In this document: positions 8,425 through 17,806 of the stretch, one piece after another
Layout of the letters: each line of letters opens with the position of its first letter
How positions within the stretch are numbered: the stretch's first letter is position 1
Assembly (NCBI RefSeq): GCF_003951285.1
Contig: NZ_RXFQ01000018.1
Span: 1 to 64,000, forward strand
Direction: 5' to 3'
Length of the DNA: 64,000 bases
DNA from: Variovorax beijingensis
GTDB lineage: Bacteria > Pseudomonadota > Gammaproteobacteria > Burkholderiales > Burkholderiaceae_C
Notes under the pieces: model-generated
What the model was told of the DNA's origin: nothing
Databases searched by the model: none
Seen by the model: the letters and a program-made list of their open reading frames with translations, nothing else
Translations under genes and position numbers: made by a program

Positions 8425-10272
8425 TTATGCACTGTTCTCGCATGTGTGCGTCCCGTACCTTCGCGAGGTCCGGCGCGTGGTCAGTTCGGCGATGGCTTTC
8501 AGCAGCGCCGCGGCGCTCACCGGCTTGAACAGCATGGGCACCCCCGCAACCCGTGCGCGCCGCAGTCGCTCGGGCGCGGTTTCGCCGGTGACCAGCAACA
8601 AGGGCACGGCCGGGCCCAGGCGCTCGCGAAGACATAACCCGACCTCCAGTCCATCCTCACCGTCGGCCAGTCGAAAGTCGCACAGGAGCATCGAGAAGGG
8701 GCGCGACGCGGCCTCGGAACGCGACAACACTTCAAAGGCCTCGGTCTTGCTGGCCACCGCCACCACATCGATCGAGTGGCCGTGCAGCAGTTCGATCATG
8801 GCCGCGCGGATTTCTGCCTCGTCCTCGATCAGCAGGATGCGCTCCGGCAGATGGGGAGCGATGGACGCCTGGCGCATGGACGGCGACAGATCCTTGAGCA
8901 AGAGATCGACCGGCAGCGTCACGACGGCCTCTGCCTTCTGCACCATCACCCGAAGTCGCGTTCCCCGGTTCGGGCGGGAGTCCACCAGCACCGGATGGCG
9001 CAGCAGGTGCGACAGGCGCTTGACGATCGACAAGCCAAGACCCAGGCCGCGCGCGCGGTCGCGGCCTGGGTTGTTGATCTGATAGAACTCCTCGAAGATC
9101 TGCCCGAGCTGGTCGGGCGCAATGCCGATACCGGTGTCGCGCACTTCCACCCGCACCGTATCGCCAAGGGCTCGCGCCCTCACGATCACGCCGCCTCGGC
9201 GGGTGTACTTCAAGGCGTTGTCAATCAAGTTGGAGAGCATGCGATGCAGAAGGTGTGCGTCGCTACGCACCCACAAGCCGCTCGTGCGCACACGCAACGC
9301 CAGCCCTTTTTGTTCAGCCTGAGGGGAGAACGTGCGATCAAGTGCCAGCAAGATCACGTCGAGTTCGAAGGCCTTGGACTCGACGCTCATCGTCCCCGCA
9401 TCCAGGCGCGAAACATCGAGCATGGCGTCGAGCGATGACCCCAGGGCGTCGACGGACCGCAACAGGTGCTGGGCATTCTTTTTCTCCGGTTGGCCGCTCA
9501 ACGCCTGTTCCGTCACGGCGCCGAACAGCGCGATGGCATGCATGGGCTGGCGCAGGTCGTGGCTGGCGGCGGCAAGAAATCGGGTCTTCTCTTCGCTGGC
9601 GCGCCGAGTGGCCTCGATCTGCTCCTTCAGGCGGTTGGCAAGGAATTCGTTCTCGAACTGCAGGATCAGGGATTTGGTCAAACGCTTGTTTTGCTGAACC
9701 CCCGTGCGCAGAGTGAGCACGAGATTCACGGTGCAGAACGCCGCGAGGAGCCAATGCAGGTCACCGCCGCGCCATGCAAGGGCAATGATCAGGCCGGACA
9801 TCGTGGGAAGGCCGTAGCCAAGCACGGCTGCTCGGATGGGCCAGCGGGCCTGCGCTACGCGAGTCCAGCTTCCCATGATCACCACCGTCGCAACCGAGGT
9901 CACCACCGGGTCGTTCACCACCATGAGAAGAAAGATTGCCGGAACATTCGTCACGCTCACGAGCGTCACGAGAACGGTGTACCTGTGCGCCCAGCGAGGG
10001 GTGTCGGCCAAAGGCACGTCGGGCGTCCAGCGCGGTGCGAGCAGCGCATAGGCATCCACGGCGGTCAGCAGGGCAAGCCACGGCAGCACCCACACCTGAA
10101 GGGCCGGCTCGACTCTCGGATAGCCGAACAGGACGATGGCAACGGACCAGGCAAAGTGCGCGGAGATGGCCATGGTGTGGCTCGCGTAGACAGATGCCAC
10201 ATGCTCGCGCAACACGCGCATCTGCAGCACGGGATCGGTGCTCGGATCCTTCGGTGCGCCGTCGTCGTTCAT
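8425..10272 (-). CDS. Membrane hybrid sensor histidine kinase with C-terminal receiver (copy 2)
   Basis: 615 residues, colinear with the kinase at 5647-7470: both have VLREHVASVYA near residue 20, VVIMGSWTR near 130, the acceptor His238 in AAASHDLRQP, receiver acceptor Asp532 and Lys583. Membrane segments cover residues ~35-185. The ATPase motifs NLIDNALKY, DTGIGI and GLGLGLSIV are complete. The start has AAGGAAA upstream. The two kinases are clearly an old tandem duplication with the response-regulator gene between them. The most diverged parts are the membrane segments and the linker before the receiver, so the copies may sense different cues. Confidence 0.93.
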   Translation of the reverse strand: MNDDGAPKDPSTDPVLQMRVLREHVASVYASHTMAISAHFAWSVAIVLFGYPRVEPALQVWVLPWLALLTAVDAYALLAPRWTPDVPLADTPRWAHRYTVLVTLVSVTNVPAIFLLMVVNDPVVTSVATVVIMGSWTRVAQARWPIRAAVLGYGLPTMSGLIIALAWRGGDLHWLLAAFCTVNLVLTLRTGVQQNKRLTKSLILQFENEFLANRLKEQIEATRRASEEKTRFLAAASHDLRQPMHAIALFGAVTEQALSGQPEKKNAQHLLRSVDALGSSLDAMLDVSRLDAGTMSVESKAFELDVILLALDRTFSPQAEQKGLALRVRTSGLWVRSDAHLLHRMLSNLIDNALKYTRRGGVIVRARALGDTVRVEVRDTGIGIAPDQLGQIFEEFYQINNPGRDRARGLGLGLSIVKRLSHLLRHPVLVDSRPNRGTRLRVMVQKAEAVVTLPVDLLLKDLSPSMRQASIAPHLPERILLIEDEAEIRAAMIELLHGHSIDVVAVASKTEAFEVLSRSEAASRPFSMLLCDFRLADGEDGLEVGLCLRERLGPAVPLLLVTGETAPERLRRARVAGVPMLFKPVSAAALLKAIAELTTRRTSRRYGTHTCENSA

Positions 10273-10456
10273 AGCGATCGTTTCCTTGACCTTGACACGC
10301 AGCAGCCGCGCGGTTCTTCACGCGCCACTGACAACCCGGCGCCGGAGCATCACTGCACCACGGGCTTGCGGTCGCAATTCCCGGGGCCGCCGATGACTGG
10401 CCCGCCAGGCTGCTTCGGTGGGCATTATTTCTCATGCCCAGGCGAACCGATGCGCA

Positions 10457-12799
10457 CTATCGAAGGGAGGGTGCGACGTCGGCGTCCATCTCGCGGATCG
10501 ATTCCAGGCCCGGCGGCTCGAACGCCCTGATCGGCGGCAGCGCGCCGTCGTAGCGTTCGACCTGCACCGTGCTGAGCTGGCCCGCGCAGCCTTGCGCAAG
10601 CGACGAGGTGCCGATGTCGCGCGTCAGCACGTTGGGATTGCCGTGCGCGCACATCGGGCGGCCCTGGTCGTCCACTGCCGGGTCGTACCAGGCGCCGGTG
10701 GGCAGCTGCACCACGTCTTCGCGCATGTCGGTGCACAAGTGCGCGCTGGCCAGGCAGGCGCCGATCTCGTTGAAGAGCCGCACGATGTCGCCCTGCGCGA
10801 TGCCGCGTGCCGCGGCGGCAGCCGGATGCAGCGTGCAGACCTCGCGGCCGCGGCGCTTGCTGGCCTGGCTGTGCGCACCGAAGTCGAGCTGGCTGTGCAG
10901 CTTGGTGTGCGGCTGGTTGGCGACCAGCCACAGCGGATGCTCGGCGGTCGGCGCGAACTTCGGCGCAAGCCAGGCCGGGTGGCCGGGGCAGTCGGCGTAG
11001 CCGAAGGCGGCGATCGTCGGCGAACTGACCTGCACCTTGCCGCTCGGCGTGGGCAGCGGCGCGCCGGCGGGGTCGCTGCGGAAGGCGCGCAGCATCCCGC
11101 CGTCGTCGTCCCGCTGCGGCAGCATGAGTTCGCCGCGCTGCCAGAAGGTCTCGAAGTCCGGTGCCTCCAGGCCCAGCGCCTCGAGCCCGGCGCGGGTGCG
11201 CTCGTACAGGTGGGCGAGCCACTCGCGCGTGGTGCGGCCCTCGCCGAAGGCCTCGAGCGCGCCGAGCCGTTCGGCCAGCGCGCAGAAGATGTCGTAGTCG
11301 TCGCGCGCCAGGCCGTGCGGCTCGGCGATGCGGTGCATCGCCACCACCATCGGGTCGGTGGGCGTGGCGCCGATGTCCTCGCGCTCCAGCGTCATGGTGC
11401 TGGGCAGCACGATGTCGGCATGGCGCGCGGTCGCGGTCCAGGCGATCTCGTGCACGACGAAGGTGTCGAGGGTGCGGAAGGCCTCGGCCAGCCGCGCCAG
11501 GTCCTGGTGGTGGTGGAACGGATTGCCGCCCGCCCAGTACGCGAGGCGGATGTGCGGATAGCGCAGGCGCTGGCCGTTGTAGTCGAAGGGTCGGCCCGGG
11601 TTGAGCAACATGTCGCTGATGCGCGCGACCGGAATGAACGCCTTCACGCCGTTGCTGCCCTGGGGCAGCGCGGCCGCCGGCACGGCATTGTTGCGCTTGC
11701 CGTAGTGCGCCAGCGTGCCCAGCGCGTAGTTGTAGCCGCCGCCGGGCAGGCCCAACTGGCCCAGCGCGGCGGCCAGCACCGCGCCCATCCAGACCGGCTG
11801 CTCGCCGTGTTCGGCGCGCTGCAGCGAGTGCGACACCACCACCAGCGTGCGCTTGCCGACGAGCGAGCGGGCCAGGTCGGCGAGCTGCCGCGCCGGCAGG
11901 TCGCAGATCGGCGCGGCCCAGGCGCAGCTCTTGGGCACGCCGTCGCTGCGACCCATCAGGTAGTCCTCGAACGCGACCCAGCCGTCGCAGCAGCGGGCGA
12001 TGAACTCGCGGTCGTGCGCACCGTCGCTGACGATCTGGTGCACCAGGGCCAGCATCAGCGCCGTGTCGGTGTTGGGCCTGGCAGGCAGCCATTCGAACTG
12101 CGCTTCGTCGGGCAGGTCGCTCCTGAGCGGACTGATGCAGACGAAGCGGCAGCCGCGCGCCGCCGCTTCGCGCATGGCGCCGCGCTCGACGTGGCGGCTG
12201 ATGCCGCCCGAGGCCACGCGCGAATTCTTCAGTGCCATGCCGCCGAAGGCCAGCACCACGTCGGTGTGCGCGACGATCTGTTCCCAGGTCACGTTGCGGC
12301 GCGCCACCTCTTCCATCGAGCCGAGGATGTGCGGCAGCATCGGGCCCGAGGCGCCGGCACTGTAGCTGTTGACCGAGCGCACGTAGCCGCCGAGCGCGGT
12401 GTTGAGGAAGCGGTGCACCTGGCTCTGCGCATGGTGGAAGCGCCCCGCGCTCGACCAGCCGTAGGAGCCGCCGAAGACCGCGCCCGCGCCGTGCCGTTCC
12501 TTCACGCGCCGCAGCTCCGCGGCCAACAAATCGAGCACCTCGTTCCAGGGCAGGGCCACGTACGCATCCTGGCCGCGCAACGGATCGGGCCCGGGGCCGC
12601 GCTCCAGCCAGCCCTTGCGCACCATGGGCGTGGTCACGCGCGCGCGGTGGTGCAGTGCATCGGGGAAATTGTCGAGCAGCGGGTTCGGGTCCGGATCGCC
12701 GGGGTGCGGCTGCACCGCGAGCGTGCGGCCGTCCCAGGCGGCACGGAACACGCCCCAGTGGGCGCTGTGCGGATGGAAGATGGGTTTGTCGGCCGGCAT
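10457..12799 (-). CDS. Cytoplasmic molybdopterin S-/N-oxide reductase (BisC/DMSO-reductase family)
   Basis: 780 residues, the length of BisC/TorZ-type enzymes. It starts directly in HPHSAHWGVF without a signal peptide and without the N-terminal FeS cysteines, so it should be soluble and cytoplasmic. GGSYGWSSAGRFHHAQ matches the loop that supplies the serine ligand to Mo in DMSO/TMAO/biotin-sulfoxide reductases (probably Ser117). Cofactor-binding text includes MLLNPGRPFDYNG, AYWAGGNPFHHHQDL, LPSTMTLEREDIG and ANQPHTKLHSQLD. It is the last gene of a five-gene minus-strand unit, 35 bp after the sulfurtransferase. In this sulfur-themed cluster it probably reduces a sulfoxide; N-oxides are the alternative. 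Confidence 0.9.
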   Translation of the reverse strand: MPADKPIFHPHSAHWGVFRAAWDGRTLAVQPHPGDPDPNPLLDNFPDALHHRARVTTPMVRKGWLERGPGPDPLRGQDAYVALPWNEVLDLLAAELRRVKERHGAGAVFGGSYGWSSAGRFHHAQSQVHRFLNTALGGYVRSVNSYSAGASGPMLPHILGSMEEVARRNVTWEQIVAHTDVVLAFGGMALKNSRVASGGISRHVERGAMREAAARGCRFVCISPLRSDLPDEAQFEWLPARPNTDTALMLALVHQIVSDGAHDREFIARCCDGWVAFEDYLMGRSDGVPKSCAWAAPICDLPARQLADLARSLVGKRTLVVVSHSLQRAEHGEQPVWMGAVLAAALGQLGLPGGGYNYALGTLAHYGKRNNAVPAAALPQGSNGVKAFIPVARISDMLLNPGRPFDYNGQRLRYPHIRLAYWAGGNPFHHHQDLARLAEAFRTLDTFVVHEIAWTATARHADIVLPSTMTLEREDIGATPTDPMVVAMHRIAEPHGLARDDYDIFCALAERLGALEAFGEGRTTREWLAHLYERTRAGLEALGLEAPDFETFWQRGELMLPQRDDDGGMLRAFRSDPAGAPLPTPSGKVQVSSPTIAAFGYADCPGHPAWLAPKFAPTAEHPLWLVANQPHTKLHSQLDFGAHSQASKRRGREVCTLHPAAAAARGIAQGDIVRLFNEIGACLASAHLCTDMREDVVQLPTGAWYDPAVDDQGRPMCAHGNPNVLTRDIGTSSLAQGCAGQLSTVQVERYDGALPPIRAFEPPGLESIREMDADVAPSLR

Positions 12800-12834
12800 G
12801 GTGCGGATGCGTGTGTCTCCTGCGGAGCCTCGCG

Positions 12835-13704
12835 TCAGGCCGCCGGACCGGTGGCGATCGGCGCGCCGGGCTGCGCGCTCCATTCGCTCCACGAGCCGGG
12901 ATACAGCGCCGCGCCCTTCAGGCCCGCGACTTCCATCGCCAGCAGGTTGTGGCAGGCGGTGACGCCCGAGCCGCATTGGTTCACCAGTTCCGTGGCGGGA
13001 CGGCCGCCGGTGATAGCGTCGAACTCGGCGCGCAGCTGGCGTGAGGGCTTGAAGCGGCCGTCGGCAGCCAGGTTGTCCTTGAACAGGCGGTTCCTCGCGC
13101 CGGGAATGTGGCCGCCGACCGGGTCCATCGTTTCGTTCTCGCCGCGGAAGCGGTCGGGTGCGCGGGCATCGAGCACGAGCTTGTGCCCACCCTCGATGTT
13201 GGCGCGCACCTCTTCGTAGGACTGCGTCGTGACCAGTGGTTCGCGCAGCGCGAAGTTGCCATGCGGCCGCGCGGGCGGCGCCTCGGCCGACACCGCATGG
13301 CCCGCGGTTTTCCAGGCCGCGATGCCGCCGTCGAGCACGGCCACTGCGCGGTGCCCGGTCCAGCGCAGCATCCACCACAGGCGCGCGGCGTACATGCCGC
13401 CGGCGTTGTCGTACGCCACGACCTGGGTGTCGTTGCTCACGCCGAGCGCGGCCATGGTGCGCGCGAAGGCTTCGCGCGTGGGCAGCGGGTGGCGGCCGTT
13501 GCGGCCGGTCTTCTCGGCCGAGAGCGCGTGCTCCAGGTGCAGGTAGAGCGCGCCGGGAATGTGGCCCGCGTCGTAGGCCTGCTGGCCGGCGCCGAGGTTC
13601 GTCAGCTCGAAGCTGCAGTCCAGCACCAGTGGCGGATGCGCACTGCGGAGGGCCTCGGCCAGTTGCTCGGCAGAGATGAGGGTGTCGTGGGTCACGGGAT
13701 TCAT
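12835..13704 (-). CDS. Two-domain rhodanese, 3-mercaptopyruvate sulfurtransferase type
   Basis: 289 residues in two rhodanese domains. The N-terminal domain has AYDAGHIPGALYLHLEHALS and YDNAGGMYAARLWWMLR; the C-terminal domain carries the active loop NQCGSGVTACHN with nucleophile Cys244. CGSGVTAC is the mercaptopyruvate-sulfurtransferase form of the loop, not the CRKGxT form of thiosulfate sulfurtransferases. Such enzymes move sulfur from 3-mercaptopyruvate to a thiol, leaving pyruvate. The start codon overlaps the stop of the Bug receptor gene (ATGA), so the genes are translationally coupled. This enzyme is the key hint that the cluster handles a mercaptopyruvate-like intermediate. Confidence 0.9.
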   Translation of the reverse strand: MNPVTHDTLISAEQLAEALRSAHPPLVLDCSFELTNLGAGQQAYDAGHIPGALYLHLEHALSAEKTGRNGRHPLPTREAFARTMAALGVSNDTQVVAYDNAGGMYAARLWWMLRWTGHRAVAVLDGGIAAWKTAGHAVSAEAPPARPHGNFALREPLVTTQSYEEVRANIEGGHKLVLDARAPDRFRGENETMDPVGGHIPGARNRLFKDNLAADGRFKPSRQLRAEFDAITGGRPATELVNQCGSGVTACHNLLAMEVAGLKGAALYPGSWSEWSAQPGAPIATGPAA

Positions 13705-14705
13705 TGGGCGATTTCCTTCATCAGCGCAGGCGTGACCGCCGCCTTGTAGCGGGCGATGTCGTCGACGATGAAGCTGCGAAAGCGCTCCATCGGCAGGTCG
13801 TTCTCGGTGGCCGCGTCCTTGCGGATGGCCTCGCGCACCTCGGGCGTCGCCAGTGCGCGGCTGAGGTGGTCGGACAGCAGCTTGACCACCGCCTGCGGCG
13901 TGCCGGCGGGCGCCACCAGGCCGTACCACTGCGTCACCGGTACGTTCACGCCAAGCTCCTTGAAGGTCGGCACCTCGGGGATCGCCGGGTTGCGCTTCTC
14001 GCCGGTGATCGCGAGCAGCCGCAGCTGGCCCTGGCGCACCTGGCCGACCAGCGGCGAGGCGGTGGCAAAGAAGCTGTCGACCTGGCCGCCCATCATGTCG
14101 GTGATGGCCGGGCCCGATCCCTTGTAGGGCACGTGCAGCATCTCCACGCCGGCCTTCTGCTTGACCATCTCCATGCCGATGTGCGCGGCGCCGCCGGTGC
14201 CGGTGGAGGCGAAGCTCAGCTTCTGCGTCTTCGCGGCATCGAGCAGCTCGCGCGCCGTCCTGAAGCGCGAAGCCTGGCTGACGAACAGCCCGTGCGGTGC
14301 CTCCAGGATCAGCCCGATGGCGGCGAAGTCGTCCGGCACCTTGTAGGGAAGGCTCTGCGGCTTCATGGCGGGCGAGACCGCCAGGTTGCCGCTCATGGCC
14401 AGCAGGATCGTGTAGCCGTCGGGCTTGGCCTTGGCCACGATGTCGGCGGCGATGTTGCCGCCGGCGCCGGCGCGGTTGTCGACCACCACGGTCTGCCCGA
14501 GCGTCTTGCCCATGGCGTTGGCGATCAGCCGTCCGTACAGGTCGCCGCCGCCGCCGGGCGGAAAACCGACCACGAGCTTGACGGGCTGCTCGGGGTAGGC
14601 GGCGTGCGCGGCGGGTGCGGCCAGGATCAGCAGGCCGATGGCCGCTGATGCGCAGGCGGCGAGGGCACGCAGATGGTGGCGGATCGGGGCGATGGTGTGC
14701 TGCAT
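13701..14705 (-). CDS. Bug/TctC-family periplasmic solute-binding protein
   Basis: 334 residues with a signal peptide (AAIGLLILAAPAAHA) and the family motifs YPEQPVKLVVGFPPGGGGD, VVVDNRAGAGGN, HVPYKGSGPAITDMMGGQ and a C-terminal helical lobe. The start at 14705 has AGGAGA about 7 bases upstream. It is third in the minus-strand cluster, between the lyase and the sulfurtransferase, and so probably presents the pathway substrate. Bug proteins usually bind carboxylates, which fits a sulfur-containing organic acid. No membrane partner is encoded in the window. Confidence 0.93.
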   Translation of the reverse strand: MQHTIAPIRHHLRALAACASAAIGLLILAAPAAHAAYPEQPVKLVVGFPPGGGGDLYGRLIANAMGKTLGQTVVVDNRAGAGGNIAADIVAKAKPDGYTILLAMSGNLAVSPAMKPQSLPYKVPDDFAAIGLILEAPHGLFVSQASRFRTARELLDAAKTQKLSFASTGTGGAAHIGMEMVKQKAGVEMLHVPYKGSGPAITDMMGGQVDSFFATASPLVGQVRQGQLRLLAITGEKRNPAIPEVPTFKELGVNVPVTQWYGLVAPAGTPQAVVKLLSDHLSRALATPEVREAIRKDAATENDLPMERFRSFIVDDIARYKAAVTPALMKEIAQ

Positions 14706-14776
14706 GTCATGTCTCCTGTCTGTATTTGTTCGTGAAGCGGGAGCTGCCGTGCTGCGCACTCCCGCGGGGTCGTCAT

Positions 14777-16135
14777 TCAGCCGAGCCAGGCCGCCTGCGC
14801 GGCCACGACACGGTCCACCGAGGCGCCGCACTGGCCCAGATAGGCCGCGGGGTCCGTCATGTCGCGGATCTCGTCGTCGGCGAGCAGCTGGCCGAGGCCC
14901 GCGTGCTGGCGCATGGCATCGGCGAAGCTCAGCCTCTGCGTGATGCCGTGCATCGAGGCCTCGTAGATCCATTCGTGCGCGGTCTGCTTGCCGACGCGCT
15001 CCGACAGTTCCAGCATCACGCGTTCCGACAGCAGGTAGCCGCGCATGCGGTCGAGGTTGGCGGCCATCGCGTCGGCATTCACCTTCAGGCCCGCGAGCAG
15101 GTTCCTGGCCTGGAACAGCATGGCGCCGGCGATCAGGCAGCACTCGGGCAGCGCCTTCCATTCCATCTTCCAGGCGATGCCGTCGCGCTCGCCCTCCTGC
15201 ACCATGCCCTCGACCATCATCGCGGCGTTGTAGCGCAGCGGGCGCGAGAGGCCGGCCAGGTTCTCGGCCGAAGTCGGGTTGCGCTTGTGCGGCATGGTGG
15301 ACGAGCCCAGCTTGCCTTCGGAGAAACCTTCCTCGACCTCGCCGAACTCGTTGCGCTGCATGTTGAAGAGCTCGTTGCCGATCTTCGACAGCGTGCTGCC
15401 CAGCATGGCGAGCAGGCCCGTGTATTCGGTGAAGCGGTCGCGCGCCGGTGCCCAGCTGATCGTGGGCACGCCCAGGCCGAGCTTCTTCAGCATCAGCGCT
15501 TCGAGCTCGATCGCCTTCGGGCCCAGCGAGGCCTGGCTGCCCACGGCGCCGGCCAGCATGCCGACCAGCACGCGCGGTGCGGCCTGCACCAGGCGTTCGT
15601 GGTGGCGGCCGAGCTCGTCGAGCCACACGGCGCACTTGTGGCCGAAGGTGATCGGCAGCGCCTGCACGCCGTGCGTGCGGCCCGCCATGGGCGTGTCGCG
15701 GTGGGCCACGGCCAGGCGCGCGAGCTCCTTGGCCACGGCCTGCAGGTCGCGCATCGCCACGGCATGGAATTCCTTGAGCTGCAGCGCCACGCCGGTGTCG
15801 ACCACGTCCTGCGTGGTGGCGCCGTAGTGCACCCATTCGCCGTTTTCCTTGGAGCAGGCGGCCTGCAATTGCTTGAGCGCCGGCACCAGCGAATGCTTGA
15901 TGCGGCGGATCTCGGCCGACATCGCGGCGATGTCGATGTGCTCGACCTTGGCCTTGCTCGCGATCTCCTTCGCGGCGGCGGCCGGGATGAGGCCCAGCTC
16001 GGCCTGCGCGGACGCCAGCGCGGCCTCGAAGTCGAGCCACTTCTGGATGCGGTTCTCCTCGCCGAAGATGGTGCGCAGTTCATCGGTGCCCCAGAGGTGC
16101 TGGAGCGATTGCATGTCGAAGACGGAAACGGGCAT
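14777..16135 (-). CDS. Fumarase/aspartase-superfamily lyase (adenylosuccinate/argininosuccinate-lyase-like)
   Basis: 452 residues. The three conserved regions of the superfamily are present: YGATTQD (104-110), GRTHGVQALP with His155, and the flexible-loop signature GSSTMPHKRNP (277-287) with the catalytic serine. These enzymes break a C-N or C-O bond beta to a carboxylate and usually release fumarate. PurB itself is a housekeeping gene, and this copy lies in a catabolic cluster behind a dehydrogenase (15 bp gap) and before a Bug receptor, so a degradative lyase acting on a substituted succinate is more likely. A PcaB-type carboxymuconate cycloisomerase is an alternative. A ribosome binding site (AGGACCTCC) precedes the Met at 16135. 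Confidence 0.85.
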   Translation of the reverse strand: MPVSVFDMQSLQHLWGTDELRTIFGEENRIQKWLDFEAALASAQAELGLIPAAAAKEIASKAKVEHIDIAAMSAEIRRIKHSLVPALKQLQAACSKENGEWVHYGATTQDVVDTGVALQLKEFHAVAMRDLQAVAKELARLAVAHRDTPMAGRTHGVQALPITFGHKCAVWLDELGRHHERLVQAAPRVLVGMLAGAVGSQASLGPKAIELEALMLKKLGLGVPTISWAPARDRFTEYTGLLAMLGSTLSKIGNELFNMQRNEFGEVEEGFSEGKLGSSTMPHKRNPTSAENLAGLSRPLRYNAAMMVEGMVQEGERDGIAWKMEWKALPECCLIAGAMLFQARNLLAGLKVNADAMAANLDRMRGYLLSERVMLELSERVGKQTAHEWIYEASMHGITQRLSFADAMRQHAGLGQLLADDEIRDMTDPAAYLGQCGASVDRVVAAQAAWLG

Positions 16136-16150
16136 GGAGGTCCTGGTGAG

Positions 16151-17632
16151 TTAGCGGGAGGAGGGAAGGGCGTCCAGCAGCGCGCGCGGCAGCATGCGGC
16201 CCGGATTGAAGGTGTTGGCCGGGTCCAGCGCGCGCTTGATCTGCGCCATGGCGGCCAGCGCGACCGGGTTCTTGTAGTGCATGAAGGCTGCCTGCTTCTG
16301 CCGCCCGATGCCGTGCTCCGCGGAGATGGAGCCGCCCAGGCGCGCGGCGGTCGCATGCACGACGCCGTGCACCGCCTCCTCGTGCGAGCGGAAATCGGCA
16401 TCGGCCATGCCGGCGGGCTTGCCCTGGTTGTAGTGCAGGTTGCCGTCGCCCACGTGGCCGAAGCAGACGATGCGGATGCCGGGCATCAGCTGCTGCAGCG
16501 CCGCGCCGGCCTCGTCGATGAAATCGGGAATGCGCGAGATGGCGACGGCGACGTCGTGCTTGATCGACGGGCCTTCGAGCCGCTGGGCCTCGGGGATGTG
16601 CTCGCGCAGCGCCCAGAAGGCATGGGCCTGGCTCTCGGACGCGGCGAGCGCGGCATCCGGCACCAGGCCGTCTTCCATCGCCGCGCCCAGCACCTCCTCC
16701 ACCGCGGGCCGCAGGTCCAGGCTCGCGGAAACCTCCGACACGTCGAGCAGCACCGACCAGGGGCTCGCGCCGCCGAGCGGCGCGCGCATGCCGGGCGTGC
16801 CATGCCGCAGCACCAGGCCGAGCGGCTCCTTGCCGATCAGCTCGAAGGCGGTCACGCGCTCGCCCACCGCATCGGTCAGGCGCGACAGCAGTTCCACCGC
16901 GGCCTGCGGGTCGCGCACCGCGGCCCAGGCCGTGACCACCTGGCGCGGCCTTGAAAAGAGCTTGAAGGTGGCGGCCGTCACGATGCCCAGCGTGCCTTCG
17001 CCGCCGATGAAGAGCTGCTTCAGGTCGTAGCCGGTGTTGTCCTTGCGCAGCGCGCCCAGCAGGTCGAGCACGCGGCCGTCGGCCAGCACCACCTCCAGGC
17101 CCAGCACCAGCTCGCGCGTGTTGCCGTAGCGCAGCACCTGCTCGCCGCCCGCGTTGGTCGAGACCACGCCGCCCACCGTGGCGCTGCCTTCGGAGGCCAG
17201 CGAGAGCGGGAACAGGCGGCCCGCCGCCTCGGCCGCGGCCTGCGCCTCGAGCACGGTGCAGCCGGCCTCGAGCGTGAGCGTGTTGTCCAGCGGCTCCGCG
17301 CGGCGCACGGCGCGCATGCGGTCGAGGCTCAGCACGATCTCGGTCCCCGAGTCGTCGGGCGTGGAGCCGCCAACCAGTCCCGTGTTGCCGCCCTGCGGCA
17401 CGATGGCCACGCCCGCGGCCGCGCAGGCGGCGACCACGCGCGACACCTCATCGGTGCTGGCCGGGCGCACCACGGCGCGCGCGCTGCCGGGATAGGTGCG
17501 GCGCCACTCGGCCTCGTAGCGGGCCATGTCGGCGGCGGCCGTCAGCACGTGGGCAGCACCCACGATGCCGGACAGCGTCTGGGCGAGCGCGTCGGTGGCC
17601 GGGGCGGCGGAAATGTCGATGGTCGCGGTCAT
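16151..17632 (-). CDS. FAD-linked D-2-hydroxyacid dehydrogenase (GlcD/DLD family)
   Basis: 493 residues. The FAD-binding PCMH domain has VRPASTDEVSRVVAAC, PQGGNTGLVGGS and GGEGTLGIVTAATFK; the C-terminal cap carries CFGHVGDGNLHYN and SISAEHGIGRQK, as in D-lactate and D-2-hydroxyglutarate dehydrogenases. It oxidises a D-2-hydroxyacid to the 2-oxoacid and passes electrons on from FAD. It is the first gene of the minus-strand unit, divergent from the IclR gene, and its start at 17632 is 67 bp from a perfect palindrome. With a mercaptopyruvate sulfurtransferase downstream, 3-mercaptolactate is an attractive but unproven substrate. Confidence 0.9.
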   Translation of the reverse strand: MTATIDISAAPATDALAQTLSGIVGAAHVLTAAADMARYEAEWRRTYPGSARAVVRPASTDEVSRVVAACAAAGVAIVPQGGNTGLVGGSTPDDSGTEIVLSLDRMRAVRRAEPLDNTLTLEAGCTVLEAQAAAEAAGRLFPLSLASEGSATVGGVVSTNAGGEQVLRYGNTRELVLGLEVVLADGRVLDLLGALRKDNTGYDLKQLFIGGEGTLGIVTAATFKLFSRPRQVVTAWAAVRDPQAAVELLSRLTDAVGERVTAFELIGKEPLGLVLRHGTPGMRAPLGGASPWSVLLDVSEVSASLDLRPAVEEVLGAAMEDGLVPDAALAASESQAHAFWALREHIPEAQRLEGPSIKHDVAVAISRIPDFIDEAGAALQQLMPGIRIVCFGHVGDGNLHYNQGKPAGMADADFRSHEEAVHGVVHATAARLGGSISAEHGIGRQKQAAFMHYKNPVALAAMAQIKRALDPANTFNPGRMLPRALLDALPSSR

Positions 17633-17698
17633 GCAGAAGGCGGGTGGGCTTCTCGGCAAGCTGGCACGAGAGCAGGGATGTCTCTTTGTCGATTTGCA

Positions 17699-17719
17699 GT
17701 ATTTCATTCATTGAAATAC
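17699..17719. promoter_or_regulatory. Palindrome, probable IclR-family operator
   Basis: Arms GTATTTCA and TGAAATAC form a perfect 8-5-8 inverted repeat. A second, overlapping repeat (ATTGAA, six bases, TTCAAT) spans 17710-17727. It lies in the AT-rich divergent promoter between the dehydrogenase gene and the IclR-type regulator gene. The words ATTTCATTCA and TTCAATAAA also occur in the second promoter of the cluster near 19570, which suggests one regulator for both. Confidence 0.65.
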
Positions 17720-17806
17720 AGTTCAATAAACAAAATTCTAGGTGGGCGTGCACCGCACTGTCAACCGGGCCGGTCCCGACGCGGCAATCGCACACAATCT
17801 GCACCC

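Noticed and set aside
10380..10440. GC-rich stem (GCCCGCC/GGTGGGC region) after the Mo-enzyme gene, considered as a terminator
   Set aside because: The stem is imperfect and has no U-tract in the direction of transcription.
14615..16954. Very long open frame (779 codons) on the plus strand opposite the lyase and dehydrogenase genes
   Set aside because: It is an antisense shadow caused by high-GC codon bias; its text is His/Arg/Ala-rich with no domain, while the minus strand encodes two clear enzymes.
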